Source: Olivibacter sp. SDN3 (GTDB lineage Bacteria > Bacteroidota > Bacteroidia > Sphingobacteriales > Sphingobacteriaceae). From it: a stretch of 64,000 nucleotides of DNA. Where the stretch lies: the NCBI RefSeq assembly GCF_014334135.1, contig NZ_CP060497.1:2666001-2730000 (forward strand), written 5' to 3'. The notes below the pieces were generated by a model. That model did not search any database. It was not told the DNA's origin and worked only from the letters and a program-made list of their open reading frames with translations. The position numbers were made by a program, and so were the translations under genes. The first letter of the stretch is position 1; every line of letters starts with the position of its first letter. This document shows, piece after piece, positions 61,490 through 64,000 of the stretch.

Positions 61490-61562
61490 AATAAATAAAG
61501 CGCTCGTCAGGTACTTTAAACTCATAACGTGTAATTTATTGTTCAGCATTAACATTAAAAAA

Positions 61563-64000
61563 ATGTATGAAATATTTATTGTATTGAAGCGCTGGAAGCT
61601 AATTAATGCCAGACCTATATGGTATATCTCAAAGTTTGATCTTCCTCTACTCTTAATAATTGTATTTTTGATAAGTGTCAACATTGACTTATATGCACGT
61701 GAAAAAGCAAAACCTGCCGATAATAAGTTAATAGCTACTCCTCTAGGAAGTATTCAAAAAGAAATAAGTGGTAGAGTAACCGATCAGTCAAACCAACCTT
61801 TGGCCGGGGTGACGGTCAGTGTACAAGGGGATACTACCAATGGAACAAGTACCGATGAAAATGGTAGCTTTCGGTTAACCGTTAGTGATGAAGCGGTAAT
61901 CATGTTTTCCTTTACGGGCTATCGACCTCACGAAGAGGGCTTGAAGGGTAGGGAAACAATAAATGTCTCTTTAGTGCCTCAACAGGAGGCCTTGGACGAA
62001 GTAGTGGTAGTGGGTTATGGAACGGTACGGAGGCGTGATTTAACCGGTTCTGTTGCGCAGGTCAAGGCTCAGGAAGTCAATGCTTTTCCTGCAGCTAATC
62101 TTTTGCAGTCCTTATCTGGAAGGGCTGCGGGGGTTCAGGTCGCCCAATCTACAGGAGCACCCGGCCCGCCATTGAACGTCAGAATCAGAGGAGGAAATTC
62201 TATCCAAGGAAGTAATGAACCGCTCTATGTTATTGACGGTTTCCCCACCGCCGGTATAAACCCTAGCTTACTTAATAATGCCGATATTGAAAGCATGGAG
62301 ATATTGAAAGATGCCTCAGCAACCGCAATTTACGGTTCCAGAGGAGCTAACGGCGTGGTTATGATCACAACTAAGCAAGGAGCCCAAGGAGATACAAAGG
62401 TTGACTTTGAACTTAATCATGGTATTCAAACACTGCGTAGAAAATTAGATTTGATGAATTCGCAAGAATATGCTACATTTTATAATCTACAAGCCACTAA
62501 TGATAACCTAGACCCTTACTTTTCGCAGGAGCAAATCAATTTATTGGGGACCGGCTTCGACTGGCAGGATTTTATGTTTCAGAGAGCTCCCATGACGAAC
62601 GCTTCATTGAATATCAGTGGAGGTAGCGAAAGAACGCAATTTTCCGTTGCCGGAAGCGTCTTTGATCAGAATGGAATTGTCAAAGGAAGCGATTATAGCC
62701 GTTATTCTTTTCGCACAAACGTTAATCATAAAATTAGTGAAAAGTTTAGGGTGACGGGAGGAACGATCTTGACGAGGTTAACCACTAACCGAAGGGATAG
62801 CAGAGGGGGGAATAGAGGTAATTCCATGATGTCTGCTGCGCTCTCCGCACCACCTACCCTTACGCCATTTAATGATGACGGAACTTATCGGAATCTATCA
62901 ACAGCTTATCCGTTCATCGCGTCCGACCTAATTAATCCGATCAACTGGATAAACGAACAGACGAACGCAACCAAGGCGAACGTTGTTTTGGCCAATGCGG
63001 CTTTGCTCTACAATCCGATACCTGAAATAACGGTGAAAATTTTGGGAGGTATCGAAAATAGAGATGAAAGAATCGACAATTACACCACCAACAATTTTCA
63101 GAATTCGCAAGGCCAGGCAACTGTTGTAGCTAATCAGTCAACCAGTTTATTGAGCGAAAATACCATTTCCTACGATAAAACATTTTCAGATATACATAAC
63201 CTTTCCGCACTGGTAGGATTCACCTATCAAAACTTTTTAAATACTACGGTCAACGCGAGTGGCACTGGTTTTATCAGTAATGCACAGGAAACACATGATT
63301 TAGGATCTGCGAATGTTCCCGGAATACCGGTGTCTGGATACGACAAATCTGCATTAATTTCATATTTAGCCCGGGTGAACTATACCATTGACGATCGTTT
63401 CCTGTTTACGGCAAGTTTTCGGGCTGATGGGTCGTCGCGTTATAGCGATGGGAATAAATGGGGGTATTTTCCGTCTGCGGCGGCGGCTTGGAGACTGTCG
63501 AACGAAGCTTTTTTGCAGGACCATTCGGTTATATCTGATCTAAAGTTAAGGACAAGCTGGGGGCTGACAGGCAGCCAGGCCATTGATCCTTACTCTACGT
63601 TAAACAGGTTGTTGTCTGGAAATACGGTTTTTGGTGAAGATCTTTACGTTGCTTACGCCCCGGGAACCATGCTCCCAGGAAACTTGAAATGGGAAACCAC
63701 CGAACAGGTGGACGTTGGTCTCGATTTAGGCCTGTGGAATAACCGTTTGCTCTTTACGGCCGATTATTATGTGAAGAATACCAGAGATCTACTGAATACG
63801 GTGGGTTTACCTTCCTCTATGGGCTTCATCACCACAATACAGAATGTCGGACAGATCAAAAATAGTGGGATCGAATTCGGATTGGAAGCGAACATATTGC
63901 CCGGCCCCTTTAAATGGGACGTCTTGGCAAATATAGCCTTCAATAGAAACAAAATCGTACGATTATACAATGGTGAAGATATACTGGGTGATTTTCTTGC
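61563..64000 (+). CDS. SusC-type TonB-dependent outer-membrane transporter (3' truncated by window)
   Basis: The frame from the ATG at 61563 stays open to the window end (812 codons). Order: long n-region and membrane-like signal (L-P-L-L-L-I-I-V-F-L-I-S-V-N-I, about 28-42), carboxypeptidase-like domain (I-S-G-R-V-T-D-Q-S-N-Q-P-L-A-G-V, about 70-150), linker V-V-V-V-G-Y-G-T, plug (P-L-Y-V-I-D-G-F-P-T, M-E-I-L-K-D-A-S-A-T-A-I-Y-G-S-R-G-A-N-G-V), and beta-barrel strands (F-R-A-D-G-S-S-R-Y near 620). No STN domain. It begins a second nutrient-uptake locus, divergent from the exopolysaccharide operon; the SusD partner should follow outside the window. Confidence 0.95.
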   Translation, partial: MYEIFIVLKRWKLINARPIWYISKFDLPLLLIIVFLISVNIDLYAREKAKPADNKLIATPLGSIQKEISGRVTDQSNQPLAGVTVSVQGDTTNGTSTDENGSFRLTVSDEAVIMFSFTGYRPHEEGLKGRETINVSLVPQQEALDEVVVVGYGTVRRRDLTGSVAQVKAQEVNAFPAANLLQSLSGRAAGVQVAQSTGAPGPPLNVRIRGGNSIQGSNEPLYVIDGFPTAGINPSLLNNADIESMEILKDASATAIYGSRGANGVVMITTKQGAQGDTKVDFELNHGIQTLRRKLDLMNSQEYATFYNLQATNDNLDPYFSQEQINLLGTGFDWQDFMFQRAPMTNASLNISGGSERTQFSVAGSVFDQNGIVKGSDYSRYSFRTNVNHKISEKFRVTGGTILTRLTTNRRDSRGGNRGNSMMSAALSAPPTLTPFNDDGTYRNLSTAYPFIASDLINPINWINEQTNATKANVVLANAALLYNPIPEITVKILGGIENRDERIDNYTTNNFQNSQGQATVVANQSTSLLSENTISYDKTFSDIHNLSALVGFTYQNFLNTTVNASGTGFISNAQETHDLGSANVPGIPVSGYDKSALISYLARVNYTIDDRFLFTASFRADGSSRYSDGNKWGYFPSAAAAWRLSNEAFLQDHSVISDLKLRTSWGLTGSQAIDPYSTLNRLLSGNTVFGEDLYVAYAPGTMLPGNLKWETTEQVDVGLDLGLWNNRLLFTADYYVKNTRDLLNTVGLPSSMGFITTIQNVGQIKNSGIEFGLEANILPGPFKWDVLANIAFNRNKIVRLYNGEDILGDFL

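Noticed and set aside
61466-61684. 72-codon reverse frame at the start of the second susC gene
   Set aside because: It overlaps the susC start and shows no domain.

Overview
The window looks like a chromosome segment of a Bacteroidota bacterium, most likely from the Sphingobacteriaceae (Sphingobacterium, Olivibacter or Pedobacter relatives). The evidence is moderate to low GC, type IX secretion/gliding genes (gldK, gldN, gldL, gldM), SusC/SusD pairs, several GH92 mannosidases, and promoter-like TAnnTTTG elements of the Bacteroidota housekeeping sigma factor. I see no tRNA, rRNA, insertion sequence or CRISPR array.

Layout. (1) 1-3949: the end of one polysaccharide cluster (two GT4 glycosyltransferases, the first cut by the window edge), then two reverse-strand lipoprotein genes, one a clan GH-A-like glycosidase. 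(2) 4459-16523: a signalling island. It holds a LuxR-type response regulator, a small HTH protein, a soluble receiver-kinase hybrid, a ThiF/E1-like + GNAT-like + 7TM sensor-kinase operon, two single-receiver proteins, and a reverse operon encoding an HlyD adaptor, a C39-peptidase ABC exporter and a small HTH protein. That HTH protein ends in what looks like a double-glycine leader and a 16-residue peptide. (3) 16875-19184: a lone GH92 enzyme. (4) 19312-25615: T9SS/gliding genes in the order gldK, gldN, beta-barrel, gldL, gldM, preceded by another beta-barrel gene. (5) 25702-29061: the conserved trio transglutaminase / alpha-E / circularly permuted ATP-grasp. (6) 29242-32425: phosphoglucomutase-type enzyme and a Gfo/Idh/MocA oxidoreductase. 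(7) 32464-45354: a two-component system divergent from a mannan-type utilisation locus (susC, susD, GH92, BSP peptidase, GH92). (8) 45419-48880: a small unknown protein, glmS and a short sugar-1-phosphate transferase. (9) 49125-61244: a reverse-strand exopolysaccharide operon (pyruvyltransferase, FrhB-like protein, Wzx, glycosyltransferases, Wzy, beta-helix protein). (10) 61563-64000: a second susC gene, open at the window end.

How they fit together. GlmS, the phosphohexomutase and the sugar-1-phosphate transferase supply and start surface polysaccharide built by the 49-61 kb operon. The 35-45 kb locus would bind, import and trim mannose-rich glycans. The most unusual signals are: the HTH protein with a GG-leader-like tail beside a GG-cleaving exporter; two GH92 enzymes with Gln where the catalytic acid Glu normally sits, next to one with the normal Glu; the ThiF/GNAT/sensor-kinase operon; and an exact 20-nt palindromic repeat placed before susC and again before the first GH92 gene of the same locus. 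All functions are read from sequence motifs and family knowledge; no search or alignment was run.
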